64,000 nucleotides of DNA from Neorhizobium galegae (lineage in GTDB: Bacteria; Pseudomonadota; Alphaproteobacteria; Rhizobiales; Rhizobiaceae), in contig NZ_CP090095.1 of the NCBI RefSeq assembly GCF_021391675.1, forward strand, positions 3,911,501 to 3,975,500, read 5' to 3'. Of this stretch, positions 23,531 to 32,193 are shown in pieces; within the stretch, counting starts at the first letter, position 1, and each line of letters opens with the position of its first letter. The notes under the pieces are model-generated. The model was not told the origin of the DNA. It ran no database searches and saw only the letters and a list, made by a program, of their open reading frames with translations. The position numbers and the translations under genes are program-made.

Positions 23531-26332
23531 CTGTTTCAGAAGCGCGAGGGCGCGAAGTACGTCAGCCGTGCCCGCGCCTTCGGTGATCCGCTCGACAACG
23601 GGTGCAAGAACGGTCTTTGCGCGCGCAGCCTCTTTACGACGGTGCAGCATCTCGGCAAGGCTTGTCGCCGCCCGTAATTCCCAGGCGACAGCGCCCTGCT
23701 CCGAAGCCGTGGTCATGGCAGTTTCGAGCATGGCCAGGGCAGCAGCATCCTCGCCGGCTTTGGCCATATTCAGCGCACCAACCCGTTTCAGCTCGGCGCT
23801 GCACCAATGCGGCTGCCCATCCTGGCGCTCCCCATCAGGATCGGCAAACCAGTCGGTATTTGGATCTGGAAGGATGGTCGCTAGAATATGACGATGCAGT
23901 CCATCAAGGCTACCGAGGTTGAGCTCAAGGAAATCCGGGATAAGCGGGACACCGCTCCGCATCCTTTTCTCGACGCTGTCATAGCACCGTCCCCAGAACA
24001 GCCAGTAGCCCAGGCCGCTGTCGCGCGCGAGCTCCAGCAGCAGATCGATCTCGCGCCTAGCCCTGTCGAGGTCGCCGATCCAGAAAGAGAGAGGAATGAT
24101 CGTCTGTGCCAGCGAATAGCTCAGACCGACGACATCGTCCTTCAGCCCGACTTCGATGGCCTCCTGGGCAAGATCCGCGGCCTGTTCCGCAAAGCCTTGC
24201 AGCCAGAGCAAATTGGAGAAATTTCCGCGTGCTGCCACGCCCTGTTTGTAGATCAGCGTAAGATTGATCGGCGACTGACGGTTCAGCTCGGTCCGCACAA
24301 GCGCCGCTCTGCTCAGCTCCATGGATTCGACGAAATCGCCGTTGCGCCAGAGACTGAGGGCGACGATGCGGTGGCTCATCGCCAGCTGCATGGCATCGTT
24401 GACCTCAGGTGCAAGTGCTGCGAAGCGCTGGGCGAAAAGCAGCGATTCCAGGTATCGTCCCTGAGTGAGCCGAGTGCCGAAAAGCGCCCAGAGGCACAGC
24501 AGCGCGCATCCGTGATCGCCGGTCTCTTCCGCGGACTGCAGTGCTCTGACGAGCATCGGCAATATCTTCTCGGAGAGACCGACCGCATTGTAATGCGCGT
24601 TGTGAAGGCTTGGAGCCAGCCATCTCGCTTCGCTGGAAAGAATGACGTTTTCTTTCCAGAGCATGTCCGCGGCAGCCTCGAGCACGCTAGCATATTCGGT
24701 CAGGATGGAAAGCCGCAGCCATATGGGGGCGGAGTCCACGGCAAGCCGGATGCCCAGCTTGGCATCGCCCGATTTACCCAGCGCCCAGGTGATCGCCGAT
24801 CTTACATCGTCGATAAGCCGCCGGTAATCTCCAATCCGGTCGCCATGCTCCTGGAGCTGACCAGCCTGCCTCTCCGCCTTGAAGACCGACAACACGAATT
24901 CCGCATGGCAGCGGCGTACCGCATCGGCCTCCGGGTCGGACTGCAGCTTTTCCTCCATGTAGCTCCTGGTCGTTTCCAGCAGCCGGTAGCGGACAATCCT
25001 TTCTCCCCGATCGACAACGATCAGAGACTTGCTGACCAAACTGGCCAGCAGCGTCATGGTTTCGCCTTCGCTCAGAAGCGAGATTGCGTTCGTCGATGCC
25101 ACGGTGAATGTCGACCTGAACACGGCGAGCCGCGTCAGCAGCCGCTGCTCATCGCTGGAAAGGCTGGCATAACTCCACTCCAGGGTGGCCCGCAACGTCC
25201 GGTGCCTTGGAGAGGCGCTCCGCCTCCCCTCGCCCAGCGTCGAAAGCTGGAGTTCGAGGTTTTGCAACAATTCCAACGGGGAATAGATTTCCAATCGCGG
25301 CGCCGCCAGCTCGATCGCCAGCGGAATGCAATCCAGCCTTCTGCAGATATCGATCAAGGCCGCGACGTCATCGTCCGAAAAGGAAAGGTCGCTGTTTCCT
25401 GCAAGAGCGCGCTCGACAAGCAGCTCGACAGCCGGGAACTGCATCGCCTCCTCGAGGCTGGCCGGAAGGCCGTTGTCCTCCGGCGCGTCAAGGCCGCCCA
25501 GCCGCACGGAAACCTCTCCCGCTATGTTCAACGGTTCACGGCTCGTCGTCAGAAGGCGAAGATGGGGAAGCGCACGCAGCAGTATTTCCGACATTGCCGC
25601 GAGCTCATCGAGGACATGCTCGCAATTGTCGAGGACGAGCAGGATCTTCCGATCCCGCAGCACATGCAGGATCTTGTCGAGGGACGTGCGGCCCGGCGCA
25701 TCGTTGACCTCAAGCGTTGCCGAGATCGCGCTGGCGAGGAACTCGGCTGAAGTAAGCGGCGCGAGATCGACGAAACAGATATCCGCAAAAACCTCCTCGG
25801 ATAGTCGCCAGCAGACTTCGATCGCGACGCGCGTCTTGCCGATTCCTCCCGGCCCCACAAGCGTCACGAGCCTGCCGCGGCGAATGCGGTCGGCGACATT
25901 CGAAACGACCTCCCGGCGTCCAAGCAGAGGGGTCAACGGGGCGGCGAGCCCGGCCGGCGGATGGCGATACCGGTTGTCGGCAGCACCTGCTGCAGGCAAG
26001 GGTCGCTCGCCGTTCAGCGAATAGCCCCTGCCCGAGGAATTGGTTATCCACGGCCCATCGACGCCGCCCTCCAGAAGGCGGCGCAGCGACGCCATCTGAA
26101 CACGCAGATTGGTCGGATCGACGAACGTGTTCGGCCAAGCGGCCGCGATCAACTCGTCATTGGAAACGACCTGCCCCGCCTTGAGTGCCAGCGCATGCAG
26201 GAGCGCTAGCGCGCGGCTTCCCATGCGAACCTTGCCGGACGACTTGAGGAGCACCTTCTTGTCCAACAGGTATTCGTAGTCTCCGAAACGGACGACGAGA
26301 GATCCGTCAGCAATGTCCTGGCTCTGCTTCAT
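23525..26332 (-). CDS. winged-helix STAND-type regulator, paralogue S1
   Basis: A 935-residue signal-transduction regulator. Residues ~10-105 are an OmpR/CadC-type winged helix (NDELIAAAWPNTFVDPTNLRVQMASLRR). Residues ~135-450 are an NB-ARC-like NTPase with Walker A GPGGIGKT (160-167), Walker B LLVLDNCEH, the TSREPL sensor motif and IPLAIELAA. The remaining ~480 residues are helical repeats of TPR type. Such proteins are thought to switch on transcription when the NTPase and repeats sense a ligand. It lies 39 bp downstream of an AraC gene on the same strand, so the two probably form an operon. It is one of five paralogues in this window. Confidence 0.9.
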   Translation of the reverse strand: MKQSQDIADGSLVVRFGDYEYLLDKKVLLKSSGKVRMGSRALALLHALALKAGQVVSNDELIAAAWPNTFVDPTNLRVQMASLRRLLEGGVDGPWITNSSGRGYSLNGERPLPAAGAADNRYRHPPAGLAAPLTPLLGRREVVSNVADRIRRGRLVTLVGPGGIGKTRVAIEVCWRLSEEVFADICFVDLAPLTSAEFLASAISATLEVNDAPGRTSLDKILHVLRDRKILLVLDNCEHVLDELAAMSEILLRALPHLRLLTTSREPLNIAGEVSVRLGGLDAPEDNGLPASLEEAMQFPAVELLVERALAGNSDLSFSDDDVAALIDICRRLDCIPLAIELAAPRLEIYSPLELLQNLELQLSTLGEGRRSASPRHRTLRATLEWSYASLSSDEQRLLTRLAVFRSTFTVASTNAISLLSEGETMTLLASLVSKSLIVVDRGERIVRYRLLETTRSYMEEKLQSDPEADAVRRCHAEFVLSVFKAERQAGQLQEHGDRIGDYRRLIDDVRSAITWALGKSGDAKLGIRLAVDSAPIWLRLSILTEYASVLEAAADMLWKENVILSSEARWLAPSLHNAHYNAVGLSEKILPMLVRALQSAEETGDHGCALLCLWALFGTRLTQGRYLESLLFAQRFAALAPEVNDAMQLAMSHRIVALSLWRNGDFVESMELSRAALVRTELNRQSPINLTLIYKQGVAARGNFSNLLWLQGFAEQAADLAQEAIEVGLKDDVVGLSYSLAQTIIPLSFWIGDLDRARREIDLLLELARDSGLGYWLFWGRCYDSVEKRMRSGVPLIPDFLELNLGSLDGLHRHILATILPDPNTDWFADPDGERQDGQPHWCSAELKRVGALNMAKAGEDAAALAMLETAMTTASEQGAVAWELRAATSLAEMLHRRKEAARAKTVLAPVVERITEGAGTADVLRALALLKQL

Positions 26333-26371
26333 GTACTCGATGACTGTGATGTTGATGACGAGCCTTGTGGC

Positions 26372-27265
26372 CTATGCATTCCAGAGGCGCCGGTAACGGC
26401 CCGGCGCATGTCCCGTCGCCCGTTGAAAGGCCTTCGTGAAATTCGCCTGGTTGGAAAAGCGGCAGATCTCTGCCACTTCCGTAAGCTTGATATCGTCGTA
26501 TGCCAGGAGGCCTTTGGCAATATCGATCCTACGGTCGCCGAGATAGCTGTAGGGCGTATAGCCAGTCGAGACCCGGAAGGCTCGCGTGAAGTGGTAGAGG
26601 CTGAAATCAGCCACCTGGGCCAGTTCCATCACGCTTATGTCCTCGAAGAGGTTCGCCTCGATATAATCGATCACGCGCTTCAGCCGGCGCCTGTCGAGGC
26701 CGCCGCGCAGGCGCGGCAGATCGCGCTGCGATTTGGGCGTTTCCGAATGATCTCGGGCAAGCGCCGCCACCAACTGGCAGCTCAGGGCACTCATCCGCAG
26801 TCCGCCGGCAAAGCTTTCCCCACGCAGCTCGGCGATGATCTTATCCATGATGCCGAGCACCAGCGGATTGGTGACCGCGGCCTGGTAGCGAAGGTCCTGT
26901 GCGCGAAAATCCGGAAACCCTTGCGCGTTGAGCTGGGAGAAGAGATGCTGCGGAAGATAGACGTGGAGGACTTCCGGGATCTCGTCGGACAGCATGGTGG
27001 CTTCCTCGCAGATCCCGGCGGGGCAAAGCCATGTCGTTCGCGGGCGAGCCGCGACGACCTGCTTCACGCCGCCCGACGCCCTCGTCGATATCGCTGGACG
27101 CGGCCCCTGGACGATCATCGTGATCTCGGCATTCTGGGGCACGAAAGCGCCGATCTCACCCGCCCCATGGCTTCTGAGTTCCGCCGACATACCCGTCCAG
27201 GGCCGATCCACCGATGTGGCAATGAGGCTGGCATCCTTGAATTTTTCAGTCCCGTGCCCCTGCAT
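26372..27265 (-). CDS. AraC-family regulator (full length)
   Basis: A 297-residue protein with an N-terminal sensor-like domain of about 190 residues (no motif recognised) and a C-terminal AraC double helix-turn-helix (ISVMELAQVADFSLYHFTRAF, then LTEVAEICRFSNQANFTKAFQRATG). It is the longest of the five AraC proteins here. It precedes paralogue S1 by 39 bp and is divergent from a second AraC/STAND pair across a 141-bp region. The start is uncertain: ATG 27265 has a weak ribosome binding site. Confidence 0.88.
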   Translation of the reverse strand: MQGHGTEKFKDASLIATSVDRPWTGMSAELRSHGAGEIGAFVPQNAEITMIVQGPRPAISTRASGGVKQVVAARPRTTWLCPAGICEEATMLSDEIPEVLHVYLPQHLFSQLNAQGFPDFRAQDLRYQAAVTNPLVLGIMDKIIAELRGESFAGGLRMSALSCQLVAALARDHSETPKSQRDLPRLRGGLDRRRLKRVIDYIEANLFEDISVMELAQVADFSLYHFTRAFRVSTGYTPYSYLGDRRIDIAKGLLAYDDIKLTEVAEICRFSNQANFTKAFQRATGHAPGRYRRLWNA

Positions 27266-27406
27266 TCCGGCCCCCGCAGAGATATTTCCAGCACCGCCAG
27301 AATACGCACTGCAGCATACCTATGCAAGGCGGGCAAAAATAGCAATTTTGGAAAAGACTTCCCGCTAAGTCCTTGGCTAAATATAACTTTAGGAATGGAG
27401 AGTCGA
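27266..27406. promoter_or_regulatory. shared divergent promoter region of two AraC-STAND modules
   Basis: A 141-bp spacer between two head-to-head AraC genes. It contains an A/T-rich core (GGCAAAAATAGCAATTTTGG near 27332-27351) that is partly self-complementary and could hold operators for both directions. No consensus was derivable. Confidence 0.4.
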
Positions 27407-28045
27407 ATGCGCGCGGACCTTGGAGGCAAGGAGCCACGGACGAGTTGCGGCACCGGCCCGGAAAAGGCGGACGGCTTGGCTGAAAACGTCAGGACGGAAT
27501 TGCTCGTGCGGCTGCGGGCTGCCCGTCTCGCGCTCAGACAAGACAGCTGCGCTGCCGAAATGCATGTGGATGCCGCGGTCAGCCTCTGCTCGGCCAGCCT
27601 ATCCCGCAACATGGCGGGCGACCCGAACAGCGCCTGCCTCACCTGCCCCCAGATCGCAGCCGTGCACAGGGAACTCAATTCGCGGCTTGCGGACCGGATC
27701 AAGATCCGGTTGCTTGCGGAGGCCGCCAACCTTTCGCCCGAACGATTTATGGGTGCCTTTTCGGCAACCTTCAACACCACGCCTCGTGCCTATATCCGTT
27801 CCCATCGATTGTGCCTTGCCCGCCAGCTCGTCGAGCTGACGGATCTGCCGCTCCACCGGATTGCCTCGCTATGCGGACTTCTGGATCAATCGCACTTCTC
27901 CAATGTCTTCAAGAAACGCTATGGGCTGCCTCCCAGCGCCTGGCGATGGAAACATCGCCCCGTGGCGATCGGTATGGCCCTCCCTGTAAGCCGGGCACAA
28001 TGGGCCGGAACGCCTCATCCACGCGAGGTTAAAGCTGATGGCTGA
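27407..28045 (+). CDS. AraC-family regulator coupled to paralogue S2
   Basis: A 212-residue protein. The C-terminal 100 residues form the AraC helix-turn-helix pair (IRLLAEAANLSPERFMGAFSA, then LPLHRIASLCGLLDQSHFSNVFKKRYG). The N-terminal half has several cysteines (CSASLS, ACLTC), which is unusual for this group and could bind metal or sense redox state. ATG 27407 is chosen because GGAG lies seven bases upstream; ATG 27395 is in frame. The stop overlaps the start of the large regulator S2 by 8 bp, so translation is coupled. Confidence 0.88.
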   Translation: MRADLGGKEPRTSCGTGPEKADGLAENVRTELLVRLRAARLALRQDSCAAEMHVDAAVSLCSASLSRNMAGDPNSACLTCPQIAAVHRELNSRLADRIKIRLLAEAANLSPERFMGAFSATFNTTPRAYIRSHRLCLARQLVELTDLPLHRIASLCGLLDQSHFSNVFKKRYGLPPSAWRWKHRPVAIGMALPVSRAQWAGTPHPREVKADG

Positions 28046-30912
28046 CAGCATGGAAACCCCTTATGTTTTCGGCACTTTCCACCTTGATCGCCAAGCCAAC
28101 AGGTTGACGGAAAACGGCGCGCCGGTCGCGATTGCCGACAGGGCGCTCGGCCTACTCCGGATACTCATCGAACATGCGGGCACGACCGTCACCAAGGCCG
28201 AACTGCTGAAGCGGGTATGGCCCAGCGCCATCGTCGACGAGTCGAACCTGCGGGTACAGATCGCCAGCCTCCGCCGTGTGCTGCGGGACGGCGTCGACGG
28301 ACGCCGTTTCATCGTCAACATCACCGGCCGCGGCTACATGTTCGTCCTTGGCGGAGAAACCGCGCCGGCAGAAGACGTCGTGCGGCAAGACGAAGCATCG
28401 ACCGACCCCGCTCAAAGCTGGAATTCCCCGACCGGTTCGGCGGTCATCGGAAGGGACGAGTTCGTCCAGGAACTTATCACAGACATCGAGAAACGCCGCG
28501 CCGTGAGCCTCGTTGGCGCGGGCGGAATCGGCAAGACCACGGTTGCGCATCGCGTCATCGAGGCAATGCGGGACCGTTTCCGGGACGGCATGGCCTTCGT
28601 CGATCTCTCTACGCTGACGGAACCGGCGCATCTTGCAAGGACCGTCTTGGCGAGGCTCGGGATCGCGGCATCGGCCGACGATGCCTTGAAAGTGCTGGAA
28701 GAGAAGCTTGCAGCGCGGCAAATGCTGCTGACTCTCGACAATTGCGAACATCTCGCCGACCCGGTTGCTCATCTTGCAGAAACGCTGGTGCGATCCACGG
28801 CGGAACTGCGCATTCTGGTGACAAGCCGCGAACCTCTGCGGATCGACGGCGAATGGGTGCGGCGTCTGCCTCCGCTCGATATCCCTCCGGAAAATATCGG
28901 GGACAGGCTTGAAGACGCCGTGTCCTATTCCGCCTTCCGGTTGTTTGCGGAGCGAGCCGGCGCGGTGATGGACGGTTTCAACCCCACGCGCTTGGAAATC
29001 GCGGCGATTGCCGCGATCTGCCGCCAGCTCGATGGGCTGCCGCTCGCCATCGAACTCGCCGCGGCTCACGCGGACACATTCGGCATCGAGGGGCTTCTGG
29101 CGCAGATCCGGCAGCGTTTCGCACTGCTGGTCCAGGGCCGGCGCACGGCGCTCCCCCGTCACAAGACCCTGAAGGCCACGCTGGACTGGAGCTTCGAACT
29201 TCTGTCCCCCGAAGCGCGCCAGATGCTGCTCCGCTTCGCGACATTCACGGGCAGCTTTTCCTTCGATGCCGCCACCGCCGTGTGCCTGCCTTCCGGGGCC
29301 GAGGAAACCGATCTCTACGACATCATTTCCGAACTCGTCATCAAGAACATGCTGGTCGCCGATTTGGCCGGCCTGGAGGCCAGATACCGCCTTCTGCAGA
29401 CTACTCTCGACTATTGCCGGGACAAATTCGATGAAAGCCCGGAACGGGATGAAATCGGCAGCCGGCACATGGCCTATTGGCGCACCATGCTGGATCGTGC
29501 GGCGAAAGACTGGAACGCCATGCCGCTCGCCGACTGGCGGCTCTCCTACGGCGAACGGGTCGACGATTTTCGCGGCGTTCTCGACTGGTGCTATCGCTCT
29601 CCGGAGCGAACTGACCTGGCAGTAGCGCTGACGGTCGATTCGGCGCCGCTCTGGTTTCAGATGTCGATGATCGACGAGTTTCGGGACCACGCCCTCAAGG
29701 CCCTGGACAATATCCGGGAAAACCGCAACCTCATCGAGGACGGTGGCGCCCGCGAGATGCAGGTCAACATGCTGCTCGGGCATCTTCTCTGCCACACTAG
29801 GGGCGTCACGACGGAAACCACATCTGCATGGGGCCGCGCTCTGCAGCTCGCCGACCAGCGCGGCAGACCGGGAGAGATCGCCCAGGCCTGCGCTGCCAAC
29901 TGGCTGGCCGCTTATTCGCGCGGCGAATACGCGCTGATGATCGACCTTGCGAACCGTTTTGCCGCCGCCGCCGGCGGAGTGGCAAACCCGAATGCAGGTT
30001 TTATCCGCGACCGGATGCGGGCGACCGCCATGCATTTTCTGGGTCGCCAGGACGAGACCAAAGCCCTTTGCGACGTGGTCCTGAACCAACCGCTCGCCCG
30101 TGTCGATTTCGGATATAACAGCGGTCATACCTTCGATGCACGGGTGTCGATGTCGACCATCCTGGCCCGACTGACTTGGCTCAGGGGCGAGACCGCGGCC
30201 GCCAACGCGATCCTCGACGACGCAATCCGCCTGGGTTTGGAGGACGGCGGCGCGCTGACTGTTGCCTATGTCTACGCCTTCGCCGCCGGGCCGATCGCCT
30301 TCTGGGAGCAGAAATGGGATCTCCTTGCTGAGCGAATGGCGTTTCTGCGCCAGCACACCAGCCGTTACGCGATCATGTACTGGCATGCCTGGGGTGATGT
30401 TCTGGGCCGGGTCGCCGAGTGGCAATTGGCGGGCGGCAACGAGGCCGCACGTCCGCGGCTGCCGGGCGAACTCCAACCGCTGTTCGTCGCGCAACTTGCC
30501 GAGACGCTCGCCTGCGGAGATCCGGAATTCCTGAGCGCTGCGGTGATCCGACGGGCCGAGAGCGGTCTCGCCGACTGGTGTCTTTCGGAAGTCATCCGCA
30601 TAAAAGCCGAAAAGCTACTGGCGACCAGAAGGGCTTGCGGCGGCCGATCAGGTTCGGGATGATTTTGGGCGCGCGATCGATATCGCCGCCTCGCAAGGTG
30701 CCCATGTGTTCGCCCTTCGCAGCGCAATCAGCTGCGCTCGGCTTATGATGCGAAAACAGTCATTCGGGGAAGTCGCACCGTTCCTCAAGCGCCATATGGC
30801 AAAAATCCCGGCGGCGAGCATCTTCCCGGATGCAATTGCCGCGAGGCAGATAGTGGCCGAGATTCATACCATGCCGGGACAGCCGAGCAGCCGCGATGCC
30901 TTTGCTTCCTGA
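28038..30912 (+). pseudogene. winged-helix STAND-type regulator, paralogue S2, frameshifted
   Basis: The first frame (28038-30662, 874 aa) has the winged helix, Walker A GAGGIGKT (160-167), LLTLDNCEH, TSREPL, LPLAIELAA and helical repeats, but ends early as …TRRACGGRSGSG. The missing C-terminus (AADQVRDDFGRAIDIAASQGAHVFALRSAI… to 30912) continues in the next frame. A single extra base in the GGG at about 30631-30633 accounts for the shift. Rejoined, the protein would be about 957 residues, the size of its four paralogues. Either the gene is newly broken or there is a base-call error. The lost part is only the last helical repeats, so the product may still function. Confidence 0.75.
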
Positions 30913-31238
30913 GAAGGACATGGTGCGGCCTGGCGAAAAATGGAGCCGCTCGCGCTTTTCACGCCGCCTGATCTGCGAACGACTTGCTCTTCGCAAGCGC
31001 CGGCATCGGCATCCTCATGATGAGATCGTCGAGATTTATGGAGGAGCAGCAGAGGCGCGCAAGCCTGTCGGGATCGGCCTGGATACCGGCTGCGGCCTTA
31101 TTGGACTTTTCGCTTCTATTGATGGACATGGCATCTGCCTCAAGTTGTTCTCTGACGTTCTGAGAACAGATTGCCGCATTCCTTGATCTTTGCCAGTTAA
31201 TGAGTGCGAAAAGCTGCAAATGCGGCGGAAGGCGGTCT
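30913..31238. other. intergenic, no gene seen
   Basis: About 325 bp between the end of paralogue S2 and the convergent OYE-like gene. Short frames on both strands have no ribosome binding site or family resemblance. Confidence 0.5.
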
Positions 31239-32099
31239 TTACGGGTAAATGTGTTGTTCGCTGCCGACAGCGTCGACCACGCGCGACTCCACGAACAACG
31301 CGGCATTCTCAAAATTGAACCGGCCCGAAACGATCAGCAGATAGGGAAAGAAGGCGCGCAGCCTCCGAAGCTGATGGAGCGTTTCGACTGGCTCCTGCTC
31401 ACCCATGCCGAAACATTCCAAATGGACGAAGCCGACCTCCTGATCGCGCAGGGATTCCAGTGCTCCGATCAACGTCCCGTCATCTTTTGCCTCGCCGGCC
31501 AGATCGGCCGACAGCCGGACGCAGACGCGTTCCCGTTCCCAGACCGACAAAACGCCGTCCACCACTTCGGTCAGAAGGTTGAGACGGTTCTCCAGCCCGC
31601 CGCCCCAGCGGTCCCTGCGGGTGTTTGTATCGCTTTCCAGGAAGAGATCGATGACGGTTGCCGAGGTCGCGTCGATCTCGATGCCCTCGAGCCCGGCGGA
31701 CAAGGCGCCCCGAGCTGCTTCCTTGTACCGGCCGACGACAAGATCGGGATCGATATCGTCGATTGTCTTTCTGCGGTCCTGCCCCGAGGGTCGGTGTATA
31801 TCGGACAGACGCAGGAAGAGGCTTCCTGCGTGGGAATGTACCGTTTGAGCGGCATCATCCCAGCCGGAAGCTGCCGCCGCATCGAGCGCGGTTCCATGTC
31901 CCGAAAAGATCGAGTTCAGATCGACCGGCGGCGATATGACCAGCCCGCCTTCGAAATCTTCGGGAACGGTGTCTCGCGCCCAATCCTGAAGGGATGCATT
32001 CGAGATCAACCGAGGGACAGGCCCAATCGGGCCGGATATCACCACTCGATGTCTGAGCTCGAAAGAACCGCTGTTCAAAGCCGTCAGTATTTTTTTCAT
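31239..32099 (-). CDS. short, divergent Old Yellow Enzyme-like protein
   Basis: A 286-residue protein related to NADH:flavin oxidoreductases. The clearest family block is IDLFLESDTNTRRDRWGGGLENRLNLLTEVVDGV, corresponding to the FMN-barrel segment (FL…TN.R.D.YGGS.ENR) of OYE proteins; VRLSAD and the LIVSGRF strand follow. Typical OYEs have ~360 residues. The N-terminal barrel strands are very divergent, and the usual substrate His-x2-His/Asn region is not recognisable. The C-terminal phosphate-binding helix ends early. It may be a degenerate or repurposed OYE. It lies between two STAND regulators. Confidence 0.65.
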   Translation of the reverse strand: MKKILTALNSGSFELRHRVVISGPIGPVPRLISNASLQDWARDTVPEDFEGGLVISPPVDLNSIFSGHGTALDAAAASGWDDAAQTVHSHAGSLFLRLSDIHRPSGQDRRKTIDDIDPDLVVGRYKEAARGALSAGLEGIEIDATSATVIDLFLESDTNTRRDRWGGGLENRLNLLTEVVDGVLSVWERERVCVRLSADLAGEAKDDGTLIGALESLRDQEVGFVHLECFGMGEQEPVETLHQLRRLRAFFPYLLIVSGRFNFENAALFVESRVVDAVGSEQHIYP

Positions 32100-32193
32100 T
32101 ACGGGCCGTTGGTCGGTTCAAGCCGATCTGGGAAAACAACTACCCATCTTTAAGACACGGCAAGCCAGCGGTATTGCAAGAACCTGCTTTTGC

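Noticed and set aside
23888..25750. 620-codon open frame on the plus strand
   Set aside because: It is antisense to the STAND regulator S1, which has clear domain motifs; Arg/Gln/Pro-rich composition typical of GC-rich shadow frames.
28152..30494. 780-codon open frame on the minus strand
   Set aside because: Antisense to STAND paralogue S2; no recognisable motif and no ribosome binding site.
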